A stretch of 64,000 bases of DNA, from contig NZ_JANU01000031.1 of the NCBI RefSeq assembly GCF_001044395.1, positions 62,001-126,000 on the forward strand, given 5' to 3'. How positions within the stretch are numbered: position 1 is the first letter of the stretch; the number at the start of each line of letters is the position of its first letter. Below the pieces are notes generated by a model, which made no database searches, was not told the origin of the DNA, and saw nothing but the letters and a program-made list of their open reading frames with translations. Position numbers and translations under genes: made by a program. Of the stretch, positions 7,824 to 18,305 are shown piece after piece. Source of the stretch: Caenimonas sp. SL110 (lineage in GTDB: Bacteria; Pseudomonadota; Gammaproteobacteria; Burkholderiales; Burkholderiaceae_C).

Positions 7824-10800
7824 CTAACCCACCCAGCGACGCGCGTTACGCCAGATCTCCATCCACGGACTGAACGCGTTCTTGTCACCGTCGGTCCAGC
7901 TCATCTGGATATTGCGGAACACCCGCTCCGGGTGCGGCATGAGCGCGGTGAAGCGGCCGTCTGCCGTGGTCACTGAGGTGAGCCCGCCGGGGCTGCCGTT
8001 CGGGTTGAACGGATAGGTCTCGGTCGGCGCGCCGTGGTTGTCGGTGAATCGCATGGCAGCAATCACCTTTGACTGGTCTCCGCGATACGCGAAGTTGGCA
8101 TAGCCCTCGCCGTGCGCGACGGCGATCGGCGCGCGCAAGCCCGCGAGTCCTGCAAAGAACAGGCTGGGCGACTCCAGCACTTCGACTTGCGACAGGCGCG
8201 CCTCATAGCGTTCGCTGCGATTGGTGGTGAATCGCGGCCAGGCCTGCGCACCGGGAATGATGTCCGCGAGTTCCGCCAGCATCTGGCAGCCATTGCAAAC
8301 GCCCAGGGCGAAAGTGTCTTGGCGGTCGAAGAATGCCTTGAACTGATCGGCCAGCCTGGGGTTGAACATCACGCTGCGAGCCCAACCGATGCCCGCACCC
8401 AGCGTATCGCCGTAGCTGAATCCGCCGCAGGCGACGAAGCCCTTGAAGTCTTCGAGCCGGGCACGGCCTGATTGCAGGTCGGTCATGTGCACGTCGTAGG
8501 CGTCGAAGCCTGCTTCGGTGAAGGTATAGGCCATCTCGACGTGCGAATTCACGCCTTGTTCGCGCAGGATGGCGATGCGGGGACGGGTGGCGAGGATGGC
8601 TGGTGAGGAAACCCCCTCACCCCTGCCCTCTCCCGCGCGCGGGAGAGGGAGAGAGTCTGCATGGCTCCCTCGCCCCTCTGGGGAGAGGGTTGGGGTGAGG
8701 GGCAGCCGCACGTGCAGCCCCGGATCCGCCTGATCCCCCGTCGCCGCATGTTCCAGATCCGCCCCCACCGGGTTGTCCCGCTGCTGGCAGATCTTCCAGC
8801 TCACGCTGTCCCACACCTGGTGCAGGTCGGCCAGCTTCGCCGAGAACACCACCTTGGTGTCGCGCCACACCTGGACTTCGCCCTTGCCGTTGTCGATCTT
8901 CGACGACGCCGGACGGGTCGTGCCCACGAAGTGGCTGTGCTTTGCGAGGCCGTGCGAGCGCAAGACCTGCATGACCTCATTGCGCCCTTCGGTCGGCACT
9001 TGCAGCACAACGCCAAGCTCTTCGTTGAACAGCGCCTTGAGCGTCAACTCGTCACGGCGCGGCCCCACCTGCGAGGCCCAGTTCTTGGCGTCGCCGAAAT
9101 CGGCGCGGCTGTCACTGATGCCATCGCCTTCGGTGATCAGCATGTCCACGTTCAGCGCCACGCCCACATGGCCCGCAAAAGCCATCTCGCATGCCGCCGC
9201 AAAGAGGCCGCCGTCACTGCGATCGTGGTACGCCAGGATGCGCCCCTGCGCGCGCAATTCGTTGACTGCATGCACGAGATCGGCGAGGTCTTTGGCCGCG
9301 TCGAGGTCCGGCACTTCATTGCCTACCTGCCCCACGACCTGCGACAGGATGCTGCCGCCCATTCGATTGCGGCCCTTGCCCAGGTCGACCAGGACCAGCG
9401 TCGTCTCTTGCGTCGCGTTGAGTTGCGGCGTGAGCGTGCCGCGGACATCGGCCAGCGTTGCAAAGGCAGAAACGATCAGGCTGACGGGTGATGTCACCTT
9501 CTTTTTGTCATCGCCATGCGACCACTGGGTACGCATCGACAGGCTGTCCTTGCCGACGGGAATAGAGATTCCCAGGGCCGGACACAGTTCCATGCCCACC
9601 GTCCGCACGGTCTCGTAGAGCGCGGCGTCTTCACCCGGCTCGCCGCAAGCGGCCATCCAGTTGGCAGAGAGCTTGACACGAGACAAATCAATCGGTGCCG
9701 CGAGCAGATTGGTAATGGCTTCAGCCACGGCCATGCGGCCCGATGCCGGCGCATCAATTGCGGCGATGGGCGTGCGTTCGCCCATGCTCATCGCCTCGCC
9801 TGCAAAGCCCTTGTAATCGGCCAGCGTGACTGCGCAATCGGCCACCGGCACCTGCCACGGGCCCACCATCTGGTCGCGATGCGACAGGCCGCCCACTGTG
9901 CGGTCGCCGATGGTGATGAGGAAGCGCTTGGAGGCCACCGTGGGGTGGCTCAGCACCTGGATCGCCGCGTCCTGCAGCTTGATGCCGGTCAGGTCGAGCG
10001 GCTTGAAATCGCGTTGGACGGACTGCACATCGCGGTGCATGCGCGGGGGTTTGCCCAGCAGCACGTTCATCGGCATGTCGACGGGTGGCCGGCCCTCACC
10101 CCGACCCTCTCCCCCGAGGGGAGAGGGAGAAGTGGATTCGGACCCTCCGTGCCTGAACGCGGACTCGCTCTCCGACTCCCTCTCCCGCTTGCGGGAGAGG
10201 GCTGGGGTGAGGGCCAAATCCACATCGCCAACCACCAGATGGCGCTCCTGCGTTGCAACCCCTACCACCGCAAACGGACACCGCTCCCGCTCGCAAAATG
10301 CCTTGAACTGCGCGAGCGACTCCGGCGCGATCGCCATCACGTATCGCTCCTGGCTTTCGTTGCACCAGATCTCTTTCGGCGCAAGACCCGACTCTTCCAG
10401 CGGAACACTGCGCAAGTCAAACCGGGCACCTCGCCCCGCATCGTTGCTCAACTCGGGAAACGCGTTGGACAAGCCGCCCGCGCCCACATCGTGGATCGCC
10501 AGAATCGGATTGCCCGCGCCCTCGGCCCAGCAATGGTTGATGACTTCCTGCGCACGACGCTCGATCTCGGGATTGCCACGCTGCACCGAATCGAAATCAA
10601 GCTCCGCCGCGTTCGCGCCGGTCGCCATCGAGCTGGCAGCGCCACCCCCCATGCCGATCCGCATGCCGGGACCGCCCAGCTGGATCAGCAAGGTGCCTGC
10701 GGGAAATTCGATCTTCTTCGTCTGCCCGGCTTCGATGGTGCCCAGGCCGCCCGCAATCATGATCGGCTTGTGATAGCCGCGCATCACGCCGCCGGCCTCC

Positions 10801-11996
10801 TGCTCATATTCGCGGAAATACCCCAGCAGGTTCGGCCTGCCGAATTCATTGTTGAACGCTGCGCCGCCCAGCGGTCCCTCGGTCATGATCTGCAACGGAC
10901 TTGCGATGTGCTCGGGCTTGCCACCCACTTCGTCGGACCAGCCGCCCCACAGTTTGGATACCGTGAAGCCCGTCATGCCCGCCTTGGGCTTGGAGCCGCG
11001 ACCGGTTGCGCCCTCGTCGCGAATCTCGCCGCCCGCGCCAGTCGATGCGCCGGGAAATGGCGAGATCGCCGTGGGATGGTTATGCGTTTCGACCTTCATC
11101 AGCACGTGATGAAGCGCCTCGCCCTTTTGATACAGAGCCTTGTCCTGCGCACTGGGCAGGAACCGTTCGACCTGCGAGCCTTCCATGATGGATGCGTTGT
11201 CGGAGTACGCGACCACCGTGTACTGCGGATTGAGCTGGTGCGTGTTGCGGATCATGCCGAACATGCTCTTGTCCTGAGGCACACCGTCGATCGTGAACTG
11301 CGCGTTGAAAATCTTGTGGCGGCAGTGTTCGCTGTTGGCCTGCGCAAACATCATCAGTTCGACATCGCTCGGGTTGCGCCCGAGGCCAGTGAAGGCATCG
11401 ACCAGGTATTCGATCTCGTCTTCTGCCAGCGCCAGGCCGAACTGCGTGTTGGCCTTCTCCAGCGCCGCGCGACCGCCGCCCAGCACGTCGACGTGCTCCA
11501 GCGGCGCAGCTTCGAGTTCGGTGAACAGTGCGTGCGCAGTTGCGCGGTCCAGCATGGCGCTTTCGGTCATGCGGTCGTGCAGCAGCGCGGCGACGGCTTG
11601 CAACTGCGTGGGCTCCAGAGACCCCTTGCTGAAAATCCCGCCTTTGACATGAACCCGGAACTCGGTGATGCGCTCGATACGCTTGAGCGCGATGCCGCAG
11701 TTATGGGCGATATCGGTGGCCTTGGAAGCCCACGGCGAGACCGTGCCAAATCGCGGCGTGACCACGATGAGCGCGCCATCGCCGCCTTGCGACGCCGGAT
11801 CGCCATAGGTCAGCAATGCCGCCAGGCGTGAGGTTTCATCGGGGGAAAGGGGATGATCGGTCGCGACCAGGTGCACGAACCGGGCGCTGATGCCTGCGAT
11901 GCGGTCATGGACCGCCTGCAGGCGTGGAAGAAGTTGCTGGACTCGAAATTCGCCGAGGGCATTGCCGCCCTCGAACTCGGTAATGTGCAGGGTCAC
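7824..11996 (-). CDS. purL: Phosphoribosylformylglycinamidine synthase with two repeat-derived inserts
   Basis: Large-type FGAM synthase (purine biosynthesis step 4), 1390 residues against about 1295 in E. coli. The synthetase domains carry [20 protein letters not shown] and the [15 protein letters not shown] region; the C-terminal glutaminase domain has the cysteine in ALGVCNGCQ and the His in MPHPERV. The extra length comes largely from two in-frame peptides encoded by palindromic repeats: near residues 594-636 in a loop of the synthetase part, and near 1098-1128 in the linker before the glutaminase domain. Start is GTG. Antisense open frames here are shadows. Confidence 0.96.
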   Translation of the reverse strand: MTLHITEFEGGNALGEFRVQQLLPRLQAVHDRIAGISARFVHLVATDHPLSPDETSRLAALLTYGDPASQGGDGALIVVTPRFGTVSPWASKATDIAHNCGIALKRIERITEFRVHVKGGIFSKGSLEPTQLQAVAALLHDRMTESAMLDRATAHALFTELEAAPLEHVDVLGGGRAALEKANTQFGLALAEDEIEYLVDAFTGLGRNPSDVELMMFAQANSEHCRHKIFNAQFTIDGVPQDKSMFGMIRNTHQLNPQYTVVAYSDNASIMEGSQVERFLPSAQDKALYQKGEALHHVLMKVETHNHPTAISPFPGASTGAGGEIRDEGATGRGSKPKAGMTGFTVSKLWGGWSDEVGGKPEHIASPLQIMTEGPLGGAAFNNEFGRPNLLGYFREYEQEAGGVMRGYHKPIMIAGGLGTIEAGQTKKIEFPAGTLLIQLGGPGMRIGMGGGAASSMATGANAAELDFDSVQRGNPEIERRAQEVINHCWAEGAGNPILAIHDVGAGGLSNAFPELSNDAGRGARFDLRSVPLEESGLAPKEIWCNESQERYVMAIAPESLAQFKAFCERERCPFAVVGVATQERHLVVGDVDLALTPALSRKRERESESESAFRHGGSESTSPSPLGGEGRGEGRPPVDMPMNVLLGKPPRMHRDVQSVQRDFKPLDLTGIKLQDAAIQVLSHPTVASKRFLITIGDRTVGGLSHRDQMVGPWQVPVADCAVTLADYKGFAGEAMSMGERTPIAAIDAPASGRMAVAEAITNLLAAPIDLSRVKLSANWMAACGEPGEDAALYETVRTVGMELCPALGISIPVGKDSLSMRTQWSHGDDKKKVTSPVSLIVSAFATLADVRGTLTPQLNATQETTLVLVDLGKGRNRMGGSILSQVVGQVGNEVPDLDAAKDLADLVHAVNELRAQGRILAYHDRSDGGLFAAACEMAFAGHVGVALNVDMLITEGDGISDSRADFGDAKNWASQVGPRRDELTLKALFNEELGVVLQVPTEGRNEVMQVLRSHGLAKHSHFVGTTRPASSKIDNGKGEVQVWRDTKVVFSAKLADLHQVWDSVSWKICQQRDNPVGADLEHAATGDQADPGLHVRLPLTPTLSPEGRGSHADSLPLPRAGEGRGEGVSSPAILATRPRIAILREQGVNSHVEMAYTFTEAGFDAYDVHMTDLQSGRARLEDFKGFVACGGFSYGDTLGAGIGWARSVMFNPRLADQFKAFFDRQDTFALGVCNGCQMLAELADIIPGAQAWPRFTTNRSERYEARLSQVEVLESPSLFFAGLAGLRAPIAVAHGEGYANFAYRGDQSKVIAAMRFTDNHGAPTETYPFNPNGSPGGLTSVTTADGRFTALMPHPERVFRNIQMSWTDGDKNAFSPWMEIWRNARRWVG
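8613..8702. repeat. Palindromic repeat element, copy 1, inside purL
   Basis: Outer arms of 22 bases (8613-8634 and 8681-8702) are inverted repeats with two mismatches; inside are two hairpins, CCCTCTCCC-GCGCGC-GGGAGAGGG (8626-8649) and one at 8667-8689. It is translated as part of PurL, giving [11 protein letters not shown] and GEGRGEG at its ends. The same core reappears at 10091. Confidence 0.9.
10091..10215. repeat. Palindromic repeat element, copy 2, inside purL
   Basis: Arms 10091-10113 and 10193-10215 (23 bases) are inverted repeats with two mismatches, again enclosing two CCCTCTCCC/GGGAGAGGG hairpins (10105-10127 and 10178-10201). It is read in the same frame as copy 1, giving LTPALS and GEGRGEG, and falls in a PurL loop just before [11 protein letters not shown]. 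Confidence 0.9.
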
Positions 11997-12096
11997 TGTG
12001 GGGCCTGTGGGGTCGGGAATTTTGGCACGCGTGGGCCGCTGACTGGGGCTGCGCGTTAACCCTCGAATTGTACCTGCGCGAGATCACGCGCTCTGG

Positions 12097-12102
12097 GATA
12101 AT
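12097..12102 (+). promoter_or_regulatory. -10 hexamer placed for a leaderless map transcript
   Basis: GATAAT, preceded by an extended -10 TG (TGGGATAAT), ends seven bases before the map ATG at 12110. Transcription would start at or next to the ATG. No -35 of note and no Shine-Dalgarno sequence. Confidence 0.6.
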
Positions 12103-12109
12103 CCCGGCC

Positions 12110-12913
12110 ATGAGTATCACGTACAAGGACGCAGAAGGCGTCCAGGGCATGCGCACCGCCGGACGCCTCGCGTCGGAAGTGCTGGACTACCTCACGCCCC
12201 ACATCAAACCCGGAATCACCACCCGCGAGATCGACCGTCTGGCGGCCGAGTGCATGAAAAAGCAGGGCAGCGTCTCGGCGACGCTGGGCTACCAGCCGTC
12301 AGGCTATCCGCCCTACCCGGCTTCGCTTTGCACTTCGGTCAACCACGTGGTCTGCCACGGCATCCCCAACGACAAGCCGCTCAAGAAGGGCGACATCGTG
12401 AACGTCGACGTCACAGTCATCAAGGACGGCTGGTTCGGCGACACCAGCCGCATGTTCATGGTCGGTGAAGTTTCCATCGCGGCCAAGCGCCTGTGCCAGC
12501 TCACCTATGACGCCATGTGGCACGGCATCGTGCAGGTCAAGCCCGGCATGCACCTGGGCGACATCGGCGCTTCCATCCAGAAGTTCGCCGAGAGCAATGG
12601 CTTTTCGGTGGTGCGCGAATTCTGCGGCCACGGCATCGGCCGCACATTCCACGAAGACCCGCAGGTGCTGCATTACGGCAAGCCCGGCACGCTCGAAGAG
12701 CTCAAGCCCGGCATGACCTTCACCATCGAGCCCATGATCAACGCGGGCCGCAAGGAAGTGAAGGAACTGGGCAGCGACGGCTGGACCATCGTCACCAAGG
12801 ACCACTCGCTGTCCGCCCAATGGGAGCACACGGTGCTGGTGACCGAGACGGGCTACGAGGTCATGACGCTGTCGGCCGGCAGCCCTCCCCCGCCGCCCTT
12901 TGTCAACGCGTGA
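12110..12913 (+). CDS. map: Type I methionine aminopeptidase
   Basis: Removes the N-terminal methionine from new proteins after deformylation. 267 residues. The five metal ligands are visible: Asp in VNVDVTVIKDGWFGDTS (two), His in CGHGIGRTFHEDP, Glu in FTIEPMIN and Glu in AQWEHTVLV. The C-terminal tail SPPPPPF is an unusual proline run. The start at 12110 follows a -10 hexamer by seven bases, and glnD begins 19 bases downstream of its stop. Confidence 0.96.
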   Translation: MSITYKDAEGVQGMRTAGRLASEVLDYLTPHIKPGITTREIDRLAAECMKKQGSVSATLGYQPSGYPPYPASLCTSVNHVVCHGIPNDKPLKKGDIVNVDVTVIKDGWFGDTSRMFMVGEVSIAAKRLCQLTYDAMWHGIVQVKPGMHLGDIGASIQKFAESNGFSVVREFCGHGIGRTFHEDPQVLHYGKPGTLEELKPGMTFTIEPMINAGRKEVKELGSDGWTIVTKDHSLSAQWEHTVLVTETGYEVMTLSAGSPPPPPFVNA

Positions 12914-12932
12914 TGCCCGGCGCCTGACCTGA

Positions 12933-15527
12933 ATGCATGATCTCGCGGCCCTTCGCGACGACTATCGTGATCGCAAGACCCGGCTGCTGACATCCCTGCA
13001 GTCGCTGGGCTCTTCCACACGCGGCATCCGGTCGCTGCTCCAGAAGCTGGCGCATGAGGCCGATGTGACGCTCACGGCGCTTTGGAATGCAGCGCAGTTC
13101 CCCGACAGCTTTTCGCTGCTGGGCGTAGGCGGGTTCGGTCGCGGCGAGCTCTTTCCGTATTCGGATGTCGATGTACTGCTGCTGATGCCCGACGGCACCT
13201 CGGTCGAAGAAGACCCCGAACTCAAGCGCAAGGTCGAAGGCTTCATCGGCAACTGCTGGGATACGGGACTTGAGATCGGCTCCAGCGTTCGCACCCTGTC
13301 CGAATGCATCGCCCAGGCAAAGTCCGATGTCACCGTCCAGACCTCGCTGCTGGAATACCGCCTGATCACCGGCAGCCAGAAACTCTGCGTGGCATTCCAG
13401 AAGCAGTTCATGCAGGCGCTGGACCCCAAGGCCTTCTTCGTTGCAAAAACGCTGGAGATGCGCCAGCGCCACACCAAGTTCGAAAACACGCCCTACTCGC
13501 TGGAGCCCAATTGCAAGGAGTCGCCCGGCGGGCTGCGCGACCTGCAGGTGATCCTGTGGGTGGCCAGGGCTGCGGGCCTTGGCAAGAGCTGGGACGACCT
13601 GGCGCGCAAGGGACTGGCCACGCCCTTCGAGGCACGCCAGATCAAGCGAAACGAGGCGGTTCTCAACCTGATCCGCGCCCGCCTGCACCTGATCGCGCAC
13701 CGACGCGAAGACCGGCTGGTGTTCGACCTGCAGACGGCCGTAGCAGAGTCCTTCGGCTACACCACCAAATTCAACCCGGACACCGGGCGAGTCACGGCTC
13801 GTGCCAGTGAGGCGCTGATGAAGCGGTTCTACTGGGCTGCCAAGGCGGTCACGCAGCTCAACCAGATCCTGCTGCTCAACATCGAAGAGCGCCTGAACCC
13901 GAGCACGCACGCGCCGCAGCCAATCAACGAACGTTTCCTGAACAAGGCCGGCATGGTCGAAGTCGCGAGCGACGACCTCTACCTGAAAAATCCGCACGCC
14001 ATCCTGGAGACATTTCTCGTCTACCAGACAACGGTCGGAGTGAAGGGCCTGTCGGCGCGCACCTTGCGGGCGCTCTACAACGCACGCACGGTCATGGACG
14101 GCAAGTTCCGCAGCGACCCGGTGAACCACGCGACTTTTCGCAAGATGCTGATGGAGCCCACCGGCATCACGCATGCGATGCGGCTCATGAACCAGACCTC
14201 GGTGCTGGGCCGCTACCTGTGGGTGTTCCGGCGCATCGTCGGGCAGATGCAGCACGACCTGTTCCATGTGTACACGGTGGACCAGCACATCCTGATGGTG
14301 CTGCGCAATGTGCGGCGCTTCTTCATCCCCGAGCACGCGCACGAATACACGTTCTGCTCGCAGCTCGCGGCCGGATGGGACAAGCCGTACATCCTGTATA
14401 TCGCCGCTCTTTTTCACGACATTGCCAAGGGACGCGGTGGCGATCACTCGGAGCTGGGCGCGCGCGAGGTGCGCCAGTTTTGCAAGCAACACGACATCGC
14501 AGCCGAAGACTGCAAGCTCATCGAATTTCTGGTGCGCGAACACCTGACCATGAGCCGCATCGCCCAGAAAGAAGACTTGAGCAACCCGGACGTCATCGCC
14601 GCATTCGCCAAACGCGTGGGCAATGAGCGCTACCTCACGGCGCTGTACCTGCTCACGGTGGCCGACATCCGCGGCACCAGCCCCAAGGTCTGGAACGCGT
14701 GGAAGGGCAAGCTGCTCGAAGACCTCTACCGCTACACCCTGCGCACGCTGGGCGGACGCGCACCCGACCGCGACGCCGAGATCGAATCACGCAAGCGCGA
14801 ATCGCTGGTGCAGCTGGCGCTGTACGCGCTGCCGTTCGAGGGCCACAAGAAGCTCTGGGACTCACTGGACGTGGGCTACTTCATGCGCCACGACGCGTCA
14901 GACATCGTCTGGCACACGCGCCACCTGGCGCGGTTTGCCGGCCAGTCGAAGGTCATCGTTCGCGCACGCCTGTCGCCGGTGGGTGAAGGCTTGCAGATCC
15001 TGGTTTACACCCCGGACCAGAGCGACCTGTTTGCACGTATTTGCGGGTACTTCGACCAGGCGGGCTTCAGCATTCTTGACGCCAAGGTTCACACGACCAA
15101 CAACGGCTACGCGCTCGACACCTTCCAGGTCGTGAGCTCCATGCTGCCCGAACACAACCGCGAACTGGTGTCGATGGTCGAATCAGACCTGCAGCACACG
15201 ATAGAAAAAGCCGGCCCCTTGCCAGCGCCGAGCCGCGGCCGGGTGTCACGCCGGGTACGCAGCTTTCCGATCACGCCACGCGTGCATCTGGCGCCTGACG
15301 AGAAGGCGCAAAAGTGGCTGCTCTCGATTTCCGCGAGCGATCGCGTCGGCCTGCTCTACTCGGTTGCGCGCGTACTGGCCCGGCACAACATCAACCTGCA
15401 ACTGGCCAAGGTATCGACGCTGGGCGAACGGGTGGAAGACACCTTCCTGGTCGATGGTCCCGAGCTGCAGCAAAACAAGCGGCAGATCCAGATCGAGACG
15501 GAACTGCTGGAAGCGCTCAACGCCTAA
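12933..15527 (+). CDS. glnD: [Protein-PII] uridylyltransferase / uridylyl-removing enzyme
   Basis: Bifunctional nitrogen sensor that uridylylates PII proteins when glutamine is low and deuridylylates them when high. 864 residues, the normal length. Order: nucleotidyltransferase domain (GGFGRGELFPYSDVD, residues 66-80), GlnD middle region, HD domain (ALFHDIAKGRGGDHSELG), and two ACT domains near residues 680-760 and 790-864 for glutamine binding. It follows map closely and ends tail to tail with the methyltransferase, overlapping by three bases. Confidence 0.97.
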   Translation: MHDLAALRDDYRDRKTRLLTSLQSLGSSTRGIRSLLQKLAHEADVTLTALWNAAQFPDSFSLLGVGGFGRGELFPYSDVDVLLLMPDGTSVEEDPELKRKVEGFIGNCWDTGLEIGSSVRTLSECIAQAKSDVTVQTSLLEYRLITGSQKLCVAFQKQFMQALDPKAFFVAKTLEMRQRHTKFENTPYSLEPNCKESPGGLRDLQVILWVARAAGLGKSWDDLARKGLATPFEARQIKRNEAVLNLIRARLHLIAHRREDRLVFDLQTAVAESFGYTTKFNPDTGRVTARASEALMKRFYWAAKAVTQLNQILLLNIEERLNPSTHAPQPINERFLNKAGMVEVASDDLYLKNPHAILETFLVYQTTVGVKGLSARTLRALYNARTVMDGKFRSDPVNHATFRKMLMEPTGITHAMRLMNQTSVLGRYLWVFRRIVGQMQHDLFHVYTVDQHILMVLRNVRRFFIPEHAHEYTFCSQLAAGWDKPYILYIAALFHDIAKGRGGDHSELGAREVRQFCKQHDIAAEDCKLIEFLVREHLTMSRIAQKEDLSNPDVIAAFAKRVGNERYLTALYLLTVADIRGTSPKVWNAWKGKLLEDLYRYTLRTLGGRAPDRDAEIESRKRESLVQLALYALPFEGHKKLWDSLDVGYFMRHDASDIVWHTRHLARFAGQSKVIVRARLSPVGEGLQILVYTPDQSDLFARICGYFDQAGFSILDAKVHTTNNGYALDTFQVVSSMLPEHNRELVSMVESDLQHTIEKAGPLPAPSRGRVSRRVRSFPITPRVHLAPDEKAQKWLLSISASDRVGLLYSVARVLARHNINLQLAKVSTLGERVEDTFLVDGPELQQNKRQIQIETELLEALNA

Positions 15528-16222
15528 AGGCCGAAGGACGTGCGCCGGTAGTTGTGCAAGCGGCCCTTGTAAGGACCACCGTCTGCAGGGAGCGAAGTCA
15601 CGCGCTGCTCCGAATGCGCATATCCCAGCACTGCCATCTTGCGGCTGAAGGGTGACTGGTTTCCGCGATCGGGGTCTGCGATCAGCACTTCGACCGTCGC
15701 AGCCGAGTGCCGGTCGATGAACTGCGACAGCACCTCGGGTTGATCGCGGTCATAGAGGACATCGCTGCCGATGATCACGTCGAACAGACCCAGGGCAGGA
15801 TTGGCACGGCCCCAGTTCGCCAGCTCGTACTTCATGGGCAGCATGCCGTTGAGCTTGAGGTTCTCGATCAGGAACTCGCCTGCGAGCGGATGGCAGTCGC
15901 TGGCTGTGATGTTGCCGCCTCTTCTGTGGACGATCAAGCTGGCCAACGCCAGCCCACAGCCGAGTTCGAGCACGCGGCGTCCGTCAAGCTCAAACGTCTG
16001 CATCGCCAGCGAAAGCACGCGGCCCGTCGGCCAGATCAGGCCAAAAAGCGGCCACTGCGCATCCGAGATTCCCTGCATCGCCGCTTCGCCCAGCGGGTCG
16101 TAGTACTGCTGGCGATCGAGCAGCGAACGCACTTGCAGATTGGCTCCAGCGCCGCTGACGGTTTGTTGCTTGACGAGGTAGCCGACCGGGATCGCAGGCG
16201 GGGGGATGGGAGGCGGTGACAT
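15524..16222 (-). CDS. Class I SAM-dependent methyltransferase (METTL21/Methyltransf_16-like)
   Basis: 232 residues. The SAM-binding motif I is VLELGCGLALAS, followed by TASDCHP (acidic loop) and the post-motif DVIIGSDVLYDRD, a signature of the protein-lysine methyltransferase-like Methyltransf_16 family. The upstream WPTGRVL segment is also typical. The methylated substrate is unknown. An AGGAAG site precedes the ATG. Proline-rich N-terminus (MSPPPIPPPAIP) is likely disordered. Confidence 0.85.
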   Translation of the reverse strand: MSPPPIPPPAIPVGYLVKQQTVSGAGANLQVRSLLDRQQYYDPLGEAAMQGISDAQWPLFGLIWPTGRVLSLAMQTFELDGRRVLELGCGLALASLIVHRRGGNITASDCHPLAGEFLIENLKLNGMLPMKYELANWGRANPALGLFDVIIGSDVLYDRDQPEVLSQFIDRHSAATVEVLIADPDRGNQSPFSRKMAVLGYAHSEQRVTSLPADGGPYKGRLHNYRRTSFGL

Positions 16223-16342
16223 GCAGGTAACTTCCTGCGTGCATCACGCCTGGGGGAACGAAGGGTTGCGGCGAACCCTGTGGAGCCAGTGTACGGTACC
16301 TGTGGCGCTTGATCCGGGTCAGCGCTCATCATAGTATTACAC

Positions 16343-16354
16343 TTGTAATTACAA
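16343..16354. promoter_or_regulatory. Palindrome upstream of the AbrB-type antitoxin gene
   Basis: TTGTAATTACAA is a perfect 12-bp palindrome 13 bases before the antitoxin ATG, next to a second GTATTAC half-copy. Antitoxins of this type usually bind their own promoter, so this is a candidate operator. Confidence 0.45.
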
Positions 16355-16367
16355 AATTGAGCAGACC

Positions 16368-16592
16368 ATGTACACATTGAAGTTGACCCAGGTAGGAAAT
16401 TCGGTCGGAGCCGTGTTTCCAAAGGACTTGCTTGCCAAACTGGAACTGGCAAAAGGAGACGAGCTGTACTTGACGGACACACCAGACGGATTTCGGATCA
16501 CCAAACACAACCCGGAATTCGAGCAGCAGATGACTGTGGCGCGCGAGATCATGAAACGGCGTCGCGCGGTCTTGCGAGAACTCGCCAAGTGA
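16368..16592 (+). CDS. AbrB/MazE-type antitoxin
   Basis: 74 residues with a swapped-hairpin AbrB-like DNA-binding N-terminus (YTLKLTQVGNSVGAVFPKDL) and a charged, probably flexible C-terminal helix (EIMKRRRAVLRELAK) suited to wrap a partner toxin. Its stop overlaps the start of the Fic/Doc gene (GTGA), so the pair is translationally coupled. Expected to repress its own promoter with the toxin. Confidence 0.88.
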   Translation: MYTLKLTQVGNSVGAVFPKDLLAKLELAKGDELYLTDTPDGFRITKHNPEFEQQMTVAREIMKRRRAVLRELAK

Positions 16593-16981
16593 GGCGATGG
16601 ATCTGGCTGAACCGTGAAGTCATCCTGGCCGTCCATGGTGCCCAGCTCGCTGAGCATGGCGGCGCGGCGGGCGTGCGCGACATCCACCTGTTTCTGTCCG
16701 CACTGACGCGCCCTGAAAACCTTGCGGCCTACGGTAAGCCTGATGCAGCCGACCTGGCCGCCGCTTATGGATACGGGCTATCGCGAAACCACGCATTCAT
16801 CGACGGAAACAAGCGCACCGGCTACGTGGCCGCCGAATTGTTCCTTGAGCTCAATGGGTTTTCGCTGACAGCGCAGGACGCGGACGCTGCGCTCACCATG
16901 CTGGCCGTTTCCGCAGGGGACATCACGGAACCGGAATTCGCCGCCTGGCTGCGCATGCATCTCGTTGACCTGGCCGCCTGA
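16589..16981 (+). CDS. Doc-type Fic-domain toxin
   Basis: 130 residues, the size of P1 Doc. The Fic motif reads HAFIDGNKRTG (H68, D72, N74, K75, R76), close to the Doc form in which a kinase activity phosphorylates elongation factor Tu and stops translation; canonical AMPylating Fic proteins have a longer glycine-rich continuation. Start is GTG at 16589 overlapping the antitoxin stop. Pairing with an AbrB-like rather than Phd antitoxin is a known variation. It ends 28 bases from convergent def. Confidence 0.88.
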   Translation: MRRWIWLNREVILAVHGAQLAEHGGAAGVRDIHLFLSALTRPENLAAYGKPDAADLAAAYGYGLSRNHAFIDGNKRTGYVAAELFLELNGFSLTAQDADAALTMLAVSAGDITEPEFAAWLRMHLVDLAA

Positions 16982-17009
16982 ATACGGTGCGGTCCTCGGC
17001 GCGTGAAAG

Positions 17010-17555
17010 CTAGTCGTCTTCGCCCGCATCCAGCCCAGGAAACAGCACTTCAGTAAACCCAAACTGCGTGAAGTCGCGCACCCGCATCGGGTAGAGCTTG
17101 CCAATCAGATGATCGCACTCATGCTGCACGACGCGTGCATGGAATCCATCCACCGTGCGGTCAATCGGGTCGCCGTACTGATCGAAGCCTGTGTAGCGAA
17201 TCTTCGACCAGCGCGGAACCACGCCTCGCAAACCGGGCACCGAGAGACATCCCTCCCAGCCGTCTTCTTCGGCATCTCCGATGGGCGTGATCTCCGGATT
17301 GAGAAGCACCGTGCGCGGGACGAGGGGCGCATCAGGGTAGCGAGGATTGGGCGCATCGGTGCCGAAGATCACGAGTTGCAGATCAACACCGATCTGCGGG
17401 GCTGCGAGTCCGGCCCCATTGACCGCGCGCATCGTGTCGAACATGTCCGAGACGAGCAGGTGAATGGCGTCGGAGTCGAAGTCGCCTTCTGGCACCGGTG
17501 GTGCGACGCGCAAGAGGCGCGCATCGCCCATTTTCAGGATTTCACGGACTGTCAT
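17010..17555 (-). CDS. def: Peptide deformylase
   Basis: Removes formyl from initiator methionine. 181 residues. The three metal-site motifs are intact: [18 protein letters not shown] and HECDHLIG. The start at 17555 is fixed by an ATGA overlap with the upstream toxin-like gene, so def is the third gene of an antitoxin-toxin-def unit. Whether this is the main or an additional deformylase depends on the rest of the genome; there is no fmt next to it here. Confidence 0.93.
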   Translation of the reverse strand: MTVREILKMGDARLLRVAPPVPEGDFDSDAIHLLVSDMFDTMRAVNGAGLAAPQIGVDLQLVIFGTDAPNPRYPDAPLVPRTVLLNPEITPIGDAEEDGWEGCLSVPGLRGVVPRWSKIRYTGFDQYGDPIDRTVDGFHARVVQHECDHLIGKLYPMRVRDFTQFGFTEVLFPGLDAGEDD

Positions 17556-17977
17556 TTCGCCATTGTGGCCGCTTTCCACGCTGCGGCTGCCCGATGAACG
17601 AGACTCGCGTGAAGCACGCCGAGCTTGGGGTTCTCGCCAAAAGGTCGGTGCGGCGCAGGCTTGAACCAGGCGTTGTTGAAATCGAGTTCAACGGCATCCC
17701 GCAAGCAGAATTTGGTGTCCGATTGGAGCCCGGCCATGCGATATGCGGCGGTGTCCGCGATGCCGACAACAAACTCACCGGCGCGCAAGCTAGTGAGCTT
17801 CTGACTCGTACCGTAGGCCACCCGCACGCGCAACTTGCCCGGATCAATTTCGCGGACTTCCAGGACAAGCGCTGGCCTGGGCTTTGGGCCAGGCTCAAGA
17901 CCGGGTAAATGGGGGAAATGGCACCAGACGATGTCGCCGGCCAGGGGCTCCTGCCACCAGACTCTCGCGTTCGTCAA
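17552..17977 (-). CDS. PemK/MazF-like toxin
   Basis: 141 residues. The opening [13 protein letters not shown] and [11 protein letters not shown] match the SH3-like barrel of PemK/MazF endoribonuclease toxins, with the conserved basic residue before PALVL. A later segment ([19 protein letters not shown]) is longer than in typical MazF (about 110 residues), so activity should not be assumed. It overlaps the upstream antitoxin-like gene and the downstream def gene by ATGA, giving a tightly coupled three-gene unit. Confidence 0.72.
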   Translation of the reverse strand: MTNARVWWQEPLAGDIVWCHFPHLPGLEPGPKPRPALVLEVREIDPGKLRVRVAYGTSQKLTSLRAGEFVVGIADTAAYRMAGLQSDTKFCLRDAVELDFNNAWFKPAPHRPFGENPKLGVLHASLVHRAAAAWKAATMAK

Positions 17978-18288
17978 AACAACGTGGATTTCAACTTGCC
18001 CTGGCCGGGCACACCGCCGGCCTTGCGAATGGCACCGAGCTGCTTTTGGGTCAGCGGGCCATCGTCAAGCTCGTACTTGGGAAGCACCTCATCGGCCAGC
18101 TTGCGAAGGGCGTAATGCAAAACCTCCGACTCGCGCTCGTAGCCGAGCTGTCGTGCAATCTGCGTGAGCGTATCGCGGCTCACGCCCGTGGCCGAATCTT
18201 CGCGAAATCTCATCAGGAGCGCGGCGCCCTTTGGAGCGGGCTGCGCCGAGGCCTTGCCTGGTGAGCGACGACTGGAGGAATGCTGCAT
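17974..18288 (-). CDS. Putative antitoxin partner of the PemK/MazF-like protein
   Basis: 104 residues with no family I can name firmly. After a basic, disordered N-terminus (SSSRRSPGKAS), residues 38-70 (DTLTQIARQLGYERESEVLH) look like a ribbon-helix-helix or short helical DNA-binding segment. A Gly/Lys-rich tail could contact the toxin. Position before a PemK-like gene, ATGA coupling and a 19-bp dyad in the promoter all fit an autoregulating antitoxin. Confidence 0.6.
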   Translation of the reverse strand: MQHSSSRRSPGKASAQPAPKGAALLMRFREDSATGVSRDTLTQIARQLGYERESEVLHYALRKLADEVLPKYELDDGPLTQKQLGAIRKAGGVPGQGKLKSTLF

Positions 18289-18305
18289 CGAGCCACTTTA
18301 GCACA

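Noticed and set aside
9516-11831. 771-residue plus-strand open frame opposite purL
   Set aside because: Antisense shadow of PurL: no domain, composition biased to Arg/His/Ala, and it crosses a repeat element.
12068-12109. Classical -35/-10 promoter for map starting at TTGTAC
   Set aside because: The spacing from TTGTAC to GATAAT is 23 bases, too long for sigma-70; an extended -10 alone fits better.
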